In this document: piece after piece, positions 1 to 5,316 of the stretch
Layout of the letters: every line of letters begins with the position of its first letter
How positions within the stretch are numbered: position 1 is the stretch's first letter
Source of the DNA: Flavobacteriales bacterium
GTDB lineage: Bacteria > Bacteroidota > Bacteroidia > NORP154
Assembly: GCA_012965625.1 (NCBI GenBank)
Contig: DTSC01000454.1
Span: 1 to 6,533 of the forward strand
Length of the DNA stretch: 6,533 bases
Direction of reading: 5' to 3'
The notes under the pieces: model-generated
The model's input: only the letters and a program-made list of their open reading frames with translations
The model's database searches: none
What the model was told of the DNA's origin: nothing
Position numbers and translations under genes: made by a program

Positions 1-115
1 AATAGCCTTATTAATATTTGCAGAGATGGTACAAATACTTGCAAAAACGAATAGCAGTTTAATGCAGAATGGGAACTTTAGTAATTCAATTTTCAAAACA
101 AAATATTTTAATGCC

Positions 116-691
116 CTAATCTCTTATACTGTCTTTTGCTGATTTCAGTTTCTTTATTAACTCTTCAACTTTTGGATTCGCCTCTCTGTATTCCTCCAGC
201 TTATTCTTAAGGTTTTCAACTTCTTTGTCTATAAGTATCTTAAGATCTTTTACAGCCAGCAACTCCACTGTAAAGTTTCTTTTAAACGTGTCCAGATGGA
301 TTATGTTTTCTTCAAGGTCGTGTTTGAGATTCTTTAATTGATCGTGAGAATAGGTAATTTCATCTTCAAACCTTATATTTTTATCCAGGTATTTGTGAAA
401 AGACTTCTTAATCGCATGGTATCTGTTTAAAAATTTAGCGGATTCCCAGCTTATTGAGTCTGAGTATTGAGTTTTGAAAAGGTTTAATTGGTCCTCCATG
501 GCTTCCTTATAGGTCCTGATTGATTCAATATCTATTTCCTTGGACTTTCTCTCTGCCTCCACTATCATTGTTTGCAGGCTGTCGATTAACAACAATTCCT
601 TGTCTATATTAACTTGGCTGCAGCTAACAAAAGTCAAGACGAGGGGAAAGAAAATTGAAAAAAAGAGTGTATTCCTAATTAAGGTATTCAT
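116..691 (-). CDS. Coiled-coil lipoprotein of unknown function
   Basis: This 191-residue protein matches no family I recognise. Residues 1-23 form a signal peptide: a short N-terminus with Arg6, then a Phe/Leu/Ile/Val-rich core. It ends in F-V-S-Cys24, a loose lipobox of the kind tolerated in Bacteroidota, so it is probably exported and anchored by lipidated Cys24. The rest is hydrophilic and rich in Lys, Glu, Asp and Leu. Heptad-like spacing is visible around residues 35-75 and most clearly at 140-190, which suggests a helical coiled coil. There is no second Cys, no enzyme motif and no other membrane segment. The ATG lies inside the last codons of serS (17-base overlap), so it is probably co-transcribed and perhaps translationally coupled with serS. 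That neighbour looks positional rather than functional. The reading frame is secure; the function is unknown. Confidence 0.85.
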   Translation of the reverse strand: MNTLIRNTLFFSIFFPLVLTFVSCSQVNIDKELLLIDSLQTMIVEAERKSKEIDIESIRTYKEAMEDQLNLFKTQYSDSISWESAKFLNRYHAIKKSFHKYLDKNIRFEDEITYSHDQLKNLKHDLEENIIHLDTFKRNFTVELLAVKDLKILIDKEVENLKNKLEEYREANPKVEELIKKLKSAKDSIRD

Positions 692-1946
692 ATCCTGTGT
701 ATGGTATTAGTTTTTTTGGGATTTTTATCCCTTGGGGTGTCTGGTTGTTCTCTAGTAAAGCAGCAATAATCCGTGGAAATGCCAAAGCAGAACCATTTAA
801 TGTATGTAACAATTGAGATTTTCCATCATTATTTTTAAATCTAAGCTTGAGCCTGTTTGTCTGAAAGGTTTCAAAATTAGAAATTGAACTTACTTCAAGC
901 CATCGCTTCTGTCCTGCTGAAAACACTTCTAAATCAAAGGTCAAGGCAGCTGTAAAGCCAATGTCTCCACCACATAATTTTACTATTTTATATGGAAGCT
1001 CAAGGTCTTTTAATAATCCTGTAACATAGTTCACCATTTCATTTAAGGTGTCATATGAATCCTCTGGCTTTCTTATCTGCACAATTTCAACTTTGTCAAA
1101 CTGGTGTAATCTGTTGAGCCCTTTTACATCTTTACCATAGGAGCCGGCCTCTCTTCTGAAGCATGGTGTATAGGCAGCCATTTTAATCGGCAGGTCGTCA
1201 TCATTGAGAATTAAATCTCTGTATAAATTTGTTAGAGGAACTTCTGCAGTAGGGGACAGGTATAGATTGTCTAATCCAATCTGGTACATTTGGCCTTCCT
1301 TGTCAGGCAGCTGTCCTGTTGCGTACCCTGATTCTTCATTAATCAAGACAGGAGGCTGTATCTCTTTATAGCCTTCTTCTATTGCCCTGTCTAGGAAGAA
1401 ATTGCATAGCGCTCTTTGAAGTTTTGCGCCTTTGCCTTTGTAAACAGGGAAACCACTACCTGTTATTTTGCTTCCCAGCTCAAAATCAATAATGTCATAA
1501 CTGGCAGCTAAGTCCCAATGTGGTTTTGCATTGTCTCCCAGGTCAGGAATCTTGCCATGTTGAGACATTATTTCGTTATCATCTGAGGTTTTGCCAGCCG
1601 GAACAGATTCATGAGGTACATTTGGAATTTCCAGCAGAATATTTCGTATAGCATTTTCTGTTTCAGTTAACGAATCGTTATGCTGTTTTGACGCTTCCTT
1701 AAGCCCAATCGTTGCAGCCTTAAGTTTATTGGCTTCTTTTTTATCACCAGATTTATACAGGGCTCCAATCTCCCTGCTGGTAGTGTTGATTTTTGAGAGG
1801 ACCTGATCGAGTTCCGTCTGTGAGCTCTTTCTTCTTTTGTCTAGTTCTAATACTTTTTCCAGAAGAACCTTGCCATCAAAATTCCTTGCCCTTAATCTGT
1901 TGATTAGCTCTTCGGCATTTCTCCTTATTTGAGATATTTCAAGCAT
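675..1946 (-). CDS. serS: Seryl-tRNA synthetase
   Basis: Cytoplasmic class IIa aminoacyl-tRNA synthetase that charges tRNA-Ser (and tRNA-Sec where present) with serine using ATP. The 423-residue product has the normal family length. Residues 1-105 form the N-terminal long antiparallel coiled coil that grips the tRNA variable arm (charged helices at about 35-62 and 68-105). The catalytic domain follows. It carries T-A-E-V-P-L at 233-238 in the serine pocket, motif 2 with F-R-R-E-A-G at 263-268, V-S-S-x-S-N-F around 352-358, and motif 3 with N-G-S-A-L-A-F-P-R at 384-392 followed by A-L-L-E-N-N. I chose the ATG at 1946 (M-L-E-I-S-Q-I) because it matches the usual SerRS N-terminus. An in-frame ATG 30 bases further upstream would add ten atypical residues and start right at the T-run of a terminator. 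The gene follows rplU-rpmA but is separated from them by that terminator. Confidence 0.97.
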   Translation of the reverse strand: MLEISQIRRNAEELINRLRARNFDGKVLLEKVLELDKRRKSSQTELDQVLSKINTTSREIGALYKSGDKKEANKLKAATIGLKEASKQHNDSLTETENAIRNILLEIPNVPHESVPAGKTSDDNEIMSQHGKIPDLGDNAKPHWDLAASYDIIDFELGSKITGSGFPVYKGKGAKLQRALCNFFLDRAIEEGYKEIQPPVLINEESGYATGQLPDKEGQMYQIGLDNLYLSPTAEVPLTNLYRDLILNDDDLPIKMAAYTPCFRREAGSYGKDVKGLNRLHQFDKVEIVQIRKPEDSYDTLNEMVNYVTGLLKDLELPYKIVKLCGGDIGFTAALTFDLEVFSAGQKRWLEVSSISNFETFQTNRLKLRFKNNDGKSQLLHTLNGSALAFPRIIAALLENNQTPQGIKIPKKLIPYTGYEYLN

Positions 1947-1974
1947 CTTTTTTTGGTAAAAGTACACTATTTGC

Positions 1975-2005
1975 AAAAAAAAATCCCGATCAAGGCCGGG
2001 ATTTT
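1975..2005 (-). terminator. Intrinsic terminator after rpmA
   Basis: Read on the minus strand, the arm AAAATCCCG (2005-1997) pairs with CGGGATTTT (1988-1980) across an 8-base loop. The T-run is nine long (1983-1975), its first four bases forming part of the stem. The hairpin starts 26 bases after the rpmA stop, exactly where the end of the rplU-rpmA transcript is expected. On the plus strand the T-run is only four bases, so it works mainly for the minus strand. It also lies 29 bases ahead of the serS start. Confidence 0.88.
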
Positions 2006-2030
2006 AAGAGATTGCAAGAGATCCTTAATT

Positions 2031-2297
2031 TTAATTCTTCTCCTTCACGGCTTCAACAGAAACATAAGATTTATTTGCTTTCTTTCTAGTGAACCGTACT
2101 ATGCCGTCAGCTAGGGCATATAGCGTATGGTCTTTTCCCATACCGACATTTTCATCAGGAAAATGGGCGGTACCTCTTTGACGAACAATGATGTTGCCAG
2201 CAATGGCCTTTTGGCCACCATAAATTTTTACACCTAATCGTTTACTTTCAGATTCCCTTCCGTTCCTTGAACTTCCAGCTCCTTTTTTATGTGCCAT
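2031..2297 (-). CDS. rpmA: 50S ribosomal protein L27
   Basis: Component of the large ribosomal subunit whose N-terminal tail reaches toward the peptidyl-transferase centre and helps position tRNA. The product has 88 residues, normal for L27. It begins M-A-H-K-K-G-A-G-S-S-R-N-G-R, the invariant L27 start with no cleavable leader of the Firmicutes type. It continues with S-K-R-L-G-V-K, then I-V-R-Q-R-G-T around residues 37-43, and N-V-G-M-G-K-D-H-T around 50-58. The segment after R-G-T reads A-H-F-P-D-E-N, a mild variant of the more usual basic/His/Pro/Gly-Glu-Asn stretch. It sits 27 bases downstream of rplU in the nearly universal rplU-rpmA pair and is followed by a strong terminator. No Shine-Dalgarno is visible before the ATG, as is common in this phylum. 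Confidence 0.97.
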   Translation of the reverse strand: MAHKKGAGSSRNGRESESKRLGVKIYGGQKAIAGNIIVRQRGTAHFPDENVGMGKDHTLYALADGIVRFTRKKANKSYVSVEAVKEKN

Positions 2298-2324
2298 GCT
2301 AAATTATCTTTTAAATTAGGTATT

Positions 2325-2840
2325 TTATTTCTTTTCAGCCTTGGTGCTTTTCTTTACAGCAGGCTTCTTCTTGGTAGCCTTTGGTTTAGCTGCAGTTTTT
2401 GCTGCTGCCTTCTTTGTGCCAGGGTTTTTGCTCTTTTCTTTTGTTGTTCCAGGAGCAGTTTCTTCCGCTTTTCCCTCTACTTTCTTGACAGCTGCTTTTG
2501 TTGGTTTTCCTTTAGGAGCCTTCTGGCCTTTTTCTTCAATGTTTTCTATAACAATCTGCGTAAACAATTGACGGTGTCCATTTAAGGTTTGATATCCTTT
2601 TCTTCTCTTTTTCTTAAAAACAACTACCTTGTCTCCCTTCATGTGTTCAAGAATCTTTGCAGTTACCTTTGCACCTTCAATGACAGGCGTTCCTATGGTT
2701 ACTTTTTCATTGGTCTCTATCAATAGGACATCGTCGAAACTTACCTTAGATTCTTCTTTGCCTTCAATTCTGTGAACAAAGAGTTTTTGTTCTTTTTCTA
2801 CCTTGAATTGCTGTCCTGCTATATCTACTATTGCGTACAT
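2325..2840 (-). CDS. rplU: 50S ribosomal protein L21 with long lysine-rich tail
   Basis: Large-subunit ribosomal protein that binds 23S rRNA. Residues 1-102 are a complete L21: the start M-Y-A-I-V-D-I-A-G-Q-Q-F-K-V, then V-L-L-I around 38-41, and the signature K-K-R-R-K-G-Y-Q-T-x-N-G-H-R-Q at 77-91 ending in T-Q-I-V-I-E-N-I. Bacterial L21 usually stops at about 103 residues. Here a tail of 69 residues follows (103-171), about one third lysine (24 K) with many Ala, Pro, Thr and Gly and no hydrophobic core. It resembles a histone-H1 C-terminus and is presumably disordered and able to bind nucleic acid. Similar tails on L21 occur in Bacteroidota; their role is not known to me. First gene of the rplU-rpmA unit, under a strong promoter 33 bases upstream. 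Confidence 0.96.
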   Translation of the reverse strand: MYAIVDIAGQQFKVEKEQKLFVHRIEGKEESKVSFDDVLLIETNEKVTIGTPVIEGAKVTAKILEHMKGDKVVVFKKKRRKGYQTLNGHRQLFTQIVIENIEEKGQKAPKGKPTKAAVKKVEGKAEETAPGTTKEKSKNPGTKKAAAKTAAKPKATKKKPAVKKSTKAEKK

Positions 2841-2872
2841 CTTATTTTAATTGTTATAATTTATAAGGGGTG

Positions 2873-2903
2873 CAAAGATATAAAAACTATATAAATCCAC
2901 AAA
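2873..2903 (-). promoter_or_regulatory. Promoter for rplU-rpmA (Bacteroidota type)
   Basis: On the minus strand TTTG (2903-2900) is followed by exactly 19 bases and then TATCTTTG (2880-2873). This is a full match to the -33 TTTG / -7 TAnnTTTG consensus of the Bacteroidota primary sigma factor with the preferred spacing. Transcription should begin near 2866, giving a leader of roughly 25 bases before the rplU ATG at 2840. The ribosomal-protein pair therefore need not depend on transcription from ung. Confidence 0.85.
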
Positions 2904-2964
2904 AGGCACTATAATATTTATTCTTCTTCCGTATTAATTAAGAAATTAATGATAAAATTTGTGA

Positions 2965-3702
2965 TTACAGCTGCCAATCAACTATGCTAATTCCTTTACT
3001 TTTCAGGTATTTATTTGTTTTTGAAAAATGCTTGCAGCCGAGAAAACCGTAGTGAGCTGAAAATGGGGAAGGATGAGTTGATTTGAGTATCAAATGTTTT
3101 GAGGTATCAATTAACAAGGATTTTTCCTGTGCATATTTTCCCCATAGGAGAAAAACCAGATTTTGCTTCCGCTCAGAAAGTATTTTAATGGTCTCATTGG
3201 TAAACATTTCCCATCCTATTTTCCTATGGGATGCAGGTTTGCGTGCTTCTACAGTAAGAATGGCATTTAGCAGGAACACACCTTGTTCGGTCCATTTTTT
3301 GAGATTGCCACTTGGATGTATTGAAATTCCAAGATCGGCAGATAATTCCTTATATATATTGGCAAGTGATGGAGGAGGAGTAATTTTATCCTGGACAGAA
3401 AAACACAGGCCATGCGCTTGATTGTCTCCATGATAAGGGTCTTGGCCTATAATAACAACCTTTACTTGATTGAATGGCGTGCTATTATATGCGTTGAAAA
3501 TTAGATTTCCTGGAGGAAATATCTTTTTTCCCTTAGCCTTTTCTAACGTAAGGAAATCCTTTATTCCAAAAAAGTAGGGTTTTTTAAATTCCCCACTTAA
3601 TATTTCTCTCCAAGATTGTTCAATTTGTGGATCTATTTTATTTAAGGAATCAGATTGTCCATCCTCCTTTTGATGAGATGTAATAACATTTTTCAGGACC
3701 AT
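2965..3702 (-). CDS. ung: Uracil-DNA glycosylase, family 1
   Basis: Removes uracil from DNA (from cytosine deamination or dUTP misincorporation), leaving an abasic site for base excision repair. The product has 245 residues. The water-activating motif G-Q-D-P-Y-H-G lies at 86-92 with catalytic Asp88. Phe101 in G-L-C-F-S-V stacks on uracil, Asn146 in L-L-N reads the base, and the minor-groove loop H-P-S-P-F-S-A at 210-216 carries His210, followed by G-F-L-G-C-K-H-F-S-K-T-N. All the key residues are present, so the enzyme should be active. About 22 polar residues precede the usual family start (I-D-P-Q-I-E-Q-S-W), making it slightly longer than the common 220-225. No alternative in-frame ATG exists there, so ATG at 3702 is kept. 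It is transcribed away from the small lipoprotein genes and ends 124 bases before rplU. No convincing promoter was found. Confidence 0.97.
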   Translation of the reverse strand: MVLKNVITSHQKEDGQSDSLNKIDPQIEQSWREILSGEFKKPYFFGIKDFLTLEKAKGKKIFPPGNLIFNAYNSTPFNQVKVVIIGQDPYHGDNQAHGLCFSVQDKITPPPSLANIYKELSADLGISIHPSGNLKKWTEQGVFLLNAILTVEARKPASHRKIGWEMFTNETIKILSERKQNLVFLLWGKYAQEKSLLIDTSKHLILKSTHPSPFSAHYGFLGCKHFSKTNKYLKSKGISIVDWQL

Positions 3703-3759
3703 AAGATAATTTTATAATAAATGCAGCAATTTAAAGTTAATAAATATCAGAGAGAAATA

Positions 3760-3790
3760 TTTGGTATTTTGTTTAATTAATATAATTTTG
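3760..3790 (+). promoter_or_regulatory. Promoter for the tandem small lipoprotein genes
   Basis: TTTG at 3760-3763, a 19-base spacer, then TAATTTTG at 3783-3790: a complete match to the Bacteroidota -33/-7 consensus. Transcription should start near 3797, leaving an untranslated leader of about 65-85 bases before the first small gene. It lies in the divergent region upstream of ung and points the other way, so its only downstream genes are the two micro-lipoproteins. This supports the view that those genes are expressed. Confidence 0.78.
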
Positions 3791-3880
3791 TTTTCGGCAA
3801 TGTTATAGGTAACCTTTTAGTTATTTTGTCGTTAAATGGTAATCAGCCTTAATTAAATTAGGATGATTAAGATGATTAAG

Positions 3881-3991
3881 ATGAAAAAATTAATATTAGT
3901 TGTTTGTGCACTGATGATTGTTGGCATGTTTTTTTCTTCATGCAGATCGTTAAAAAATTGCCCTGCTTATTCAATCGAATTTAAAGTATAA
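3881..3991 (+). CDS. Micro-lipoprotein with CPAY motif (copy 1)
   Basis: A 36-codon gene for a lipoprotein precursor. It has M-K-K, a hydrophobic core (residues 4-18), then F-S-S-Cys21, a signal-peptidase-II-type site. The predicted mature peptide is only 16 residues, Cys21 to Val36, containing C-R-S-L-K-N-C-P-A-Y. It therefore has the lipidated Cys plus a second Cys six positions later. Two further in-frame ATGs lie upstream at 3863 and 3872, because ATGATTAAG is repeated twice. The ATG at 3881 was chosen because it aligns with the M-K-K-L start of the next gene, but the ATG at 3863, directly after TTAGG, would give a 42-residue form. The function is unknown. The evidence for a real gene is the upstream consensus promoter, the intact export signal and the paralogue next door. 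Confidence 0.75.
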   Translation: MKKLILVVCALMIVGMFFSSCRSLKNCPAYSIEFKV

Positions 3992-4008
3992 TAGGGTTTC
4001 AAAGTAGG

Positions 4009-4134
4009 ATGAAAAAACTTCAATATATTATTTGTGTCATTTTTGTATTAGCATTATTTTCATCCTGCAGGGTACATGAAAGGTGTCCTGCCTACGGTAA
4101 AGTGGATAAAGTGGAAGTGGAAAGGCCTGTATAG
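4009..4134 (+). CDS. Micro-lipoprotein with CPAY motif (copy 2)
   Basis: A 41-codon gene starting 17 bases after copy 1 stops, in a different reading frame, so the two are separate genes and not a broken longer one. It has M-K-K-L, a hydrophobic stretch (residues 5-17), then F-S-S-Cys20. The predicted mature peptide has 22 residues, C-R-V-H-E-R-C-P-A-Y-G followed by a charged Lys/Val/Glu tail. It shares M-K-K-L, F-S-S-C-R and C-P-A-Y with copy 1. In C-P-A-Y three of the four codons differ between copies only at silent third positions, which indicates selection on the protein. TAGG directly precedes the ATG. It is probably co-transcribed with copy 1 from the promoter at 3760-3790. The function is unknown; a surface or periplasmic peptide is an inference from the signal. 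Confidence 0.78.
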   Translation: MKKLQYIICVIFVLALFSSCRVHERCPAYGKVDKVEVERPV

Positions 4135-4426
4135 TCCTTAATGCGTGAATTGTCCCTCTGAAGTTTCTCCCTTAATATAATTAGATATTAGGCCTCTGGT
4201 CTTTCCTCTTTGCTGATAGTAATTGTTAATAATACAAGGTTTCCCCTGAAGTTCTGTTTGCGTTATGCTACTAAGCAATTGCCGGATGTATAATCCAGGG
4301 TTGCTACATAATTAAACCAACATAGGATGTCAATTATATATTTTATTAAGATTGCCGGAATATAACAACCCTTGAGGATAGGCGTTTATCCTATATGTAA
4401 TTGAGGCTATCAGTATGATAATTTCG
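4135..4426 (+). other. Gene-free intergenic stretch
   Basis: About 290 bases with no open frame that looks coding on either strand. It holds a weak AT-only inverted repeat (TAATAT at 4173-4178 with ATATTA at 4185-4190), which lacks a T-run and is not a convincing terminator. Near its right end is a cleaner inverted repeat at 4375-4392, listed separately. Nothing else is recognised. Confidence 0.6.
4375..4392. repeat. Inverted repeat upstream of the barrel gene
   Basis: AGGATA (4375-4380) and TATCCT (4387-4392) form a perfect 6-base inverted repeat around the loop GGCGTT. It ends 34 bases ahead of the -7-type box at 4427, next to the expected -33 region. It could be an operator half-site pair or a small hairpin. 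There is no T-run, so it is not a terminator. Chance is possible at this length. Confidence 0.4.
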
Positions 4427-4434
4427 TATATTTG
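4427..4434 (+). promoter_or_regulatory. -7 box overlapping the barrel gene start region
   Basis: TATATTTG matches the Bacteroidota TAnnTTTG -7 consensus at every position. The nearest TTG (4401-4403) is 23 bases upstream, longer than the usual 19-21, so the -33 element is weak. The ATG of the following gene begins only six bases after the box. If this is the promoter, the transcript would be leaderless or nearly so. Confidence 0.5.
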
Positions 4435-4440
4435 CTTGGT

Positions 4441-5262
4441 ATGAAGTGTTGTTTTAAAATTGGTTTTATACTCCTTGTATCTTCTCTGTTTTCAGAAGAT
4501 GTTTTTTGTCAGGATAGCCTTAAAGTTCCAAGCCCAGCAGTATCTGCTGGGAGCTTACTTGCTGAGACCAATGACGTTGGAATTTTTTATGAGTTTGAAA
4601 GGACTGGAGGTATAATAGTGCATTCCAGTGGATTTGGACTAAATTACAGGAGTGGAAAACATATGACGGGATTTAGAAAAAGAATTTTTGAAATTGAATT
4701 GGCTAATATTAAGCATCCCAAAGAGTATAAGACCTATAACCCAAACATTGAGGGATCCAAGGGTTATGTTTTTGGAAAATTAAATGCTTTATTGGTTATA
4801 AGGTCATCACTTGGAGCTCAATCTGTAATTACAAGCAAAACTGATATGGGAGGTGTTGAGCTTCGCTATATATTTATGGTAGGCACCTCATTGGGTTTGC
4901 TTAAGCCCGTTTACCTGGATATAAGGGAGGAAATTCTTAATACGGGTCTTTATGAAACTGTGGTAGAGAAATATGATCCTAAAAAACACTCCACCTATAA
5001 TATCCTTGGTAAGGCACCCTTCTTGAAAGGAATAGATAAATTAGAGGTTGTACCTGGTGGGTTTGCGAAATTTGGCTTGAGTGCTGAATATGGCAAGGAG
5101 GCGACTAAAATCAAGACTTTGGAAGTTGGTATGGCCATAGATTTATTTTACAAAGTCGTGCCTATCATGGCTGTTATTAAGACTGTTTCAGATGATTACA
5201 ATCCAAATAAGATGTTCTTCTTTTCTTTTTATCTGAGTATTAATTATGGAAGAAAATGGTAA
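4441..5262 (+). CDS. Secreted, probable outer-membrane beta-barrel protein, unknown function
   Basis: A 273-residue protein. Residues 1-23 are a signal peptide (M-K-C-C-F-K, then a hydrophobic core) with likely cleavage before Gln24-Asp, a usual mature start in Bacteroidota. The mature part shows alternating hydrophobic/polar segments such as residues 47-70, 108-132, 137-160 and 208-240. It ends in an aromatic strand F-F-S-F-Y-L-S-I-N-Y-G-R-K-W with terminal Trp, a typical outer-membrane barrel end. Distinct stretches are H-P-K-E-Y-K-T-Y-N-P (92-101), G-V-E-L-R-Y (138-143) and S-L-G-L-L-K-P-V-Y-L (150-159). I believe these recur in an unnamed Bacteroidota family but cannot confirm it. A TTG three codons upstream could also start the frame; the ATG gives a better signal peptide. 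It lies 54 bases before lipA on the same strand; no functional link to lipoate is evident. Confidence 0.85.
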   Translation: MKCCFKIGFILLVSSLFSEDVFCQDSLKVPSPAVSAGSLLAETNDVGIFYEFERTGGIIVHSSGFGLNYRSGKHMTGFRKRIFEIELANIKHPKEYKTYNPNIEGSKGYVFGKLNALLVIRSSLGAQSVITSKTDMGGVELRYIFMVGTSLGLLKPVYLDIREEILNTGLYETVVEKYDPKKHSTYNILGKAPFLKGIDKLEVVPGGFAKFGLSAEYGKEATKIKTLEVGMAIDLFYKVVPIMAVIKTVSDDYNPNKMFFFSFYLSINYGRKW

Positions 5263-5282
5263 GGTCTAAAATGGAATTTAAT

Positions 5283-5290
5283 TAATTTTG
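5283..5290 (+). promoter_or_regulatory. Possible -7 box for lipA
   Basis: TAATTTTG fits TAnnTTTG fully and lies 26 bases ahead of the lipA ATG, giving a short leader. No TTTG or TTG is present 19-21 bases upstream; that position overlaps the stop of the preceding gene. This is therefore a half-supported promoter, and lipA may instead be co-transcribed with the barrel gene. Confidence 0.4.
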
Positions 5291-5316
5291 CCTTATCATT
5301 TGTTTGACCCAGGAAG

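Noticed and set aside
1..115. Search for a gene or promoter at the left edge
   Set aside because: Only short frames of fewer than 20 codons and incomplete -7-like boxes were found; nothing could be supported.
1947..1976. Upstream ATG that would extend SerRS by ten residues
   Set aside because: The added residues are atypical for the family, and this start abuts the T-run of the terminator. The ATG at 1946 gives the standard N-terminus.
1929..2585. Plus-strand open frames across serS, rpmA and rplU (1929-2114, 2289-2585, 2341-2571)
   Set aside because: They are antisense shadows. The Phe/Cys/Leu-rich products mirror the Lys/Ala-rich L21 tail on the other strand, and the minus-strand products are unmistakable ribosomal proteins.
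3083..3421. Plus-strand open frame inside ung
   Set aside because: Antisense to a fully conserved glycosylase; its product shows no signal or motif.
3655..3670. AAAGGAGGATGG inside ung on the minus strand, resembling a ribosome-binding site with a start codon
   Set aside because: The ATG is out of frame with ung, has no spacing from the AGGAGG, and stops after six codons.
4173..4190. AT-only inverted repeat after the micro-lipoproteins as a terminator
   Set aside because: The stem is only A-T pairs and has no T-run, so it would be too weak.
4432..4440. TTG start three codons upstream of the barrel gene ATG
   Set aside because: It overlaps the -7-type box, and the ATG at 4441 begins a normal M-K-x signal peptide.
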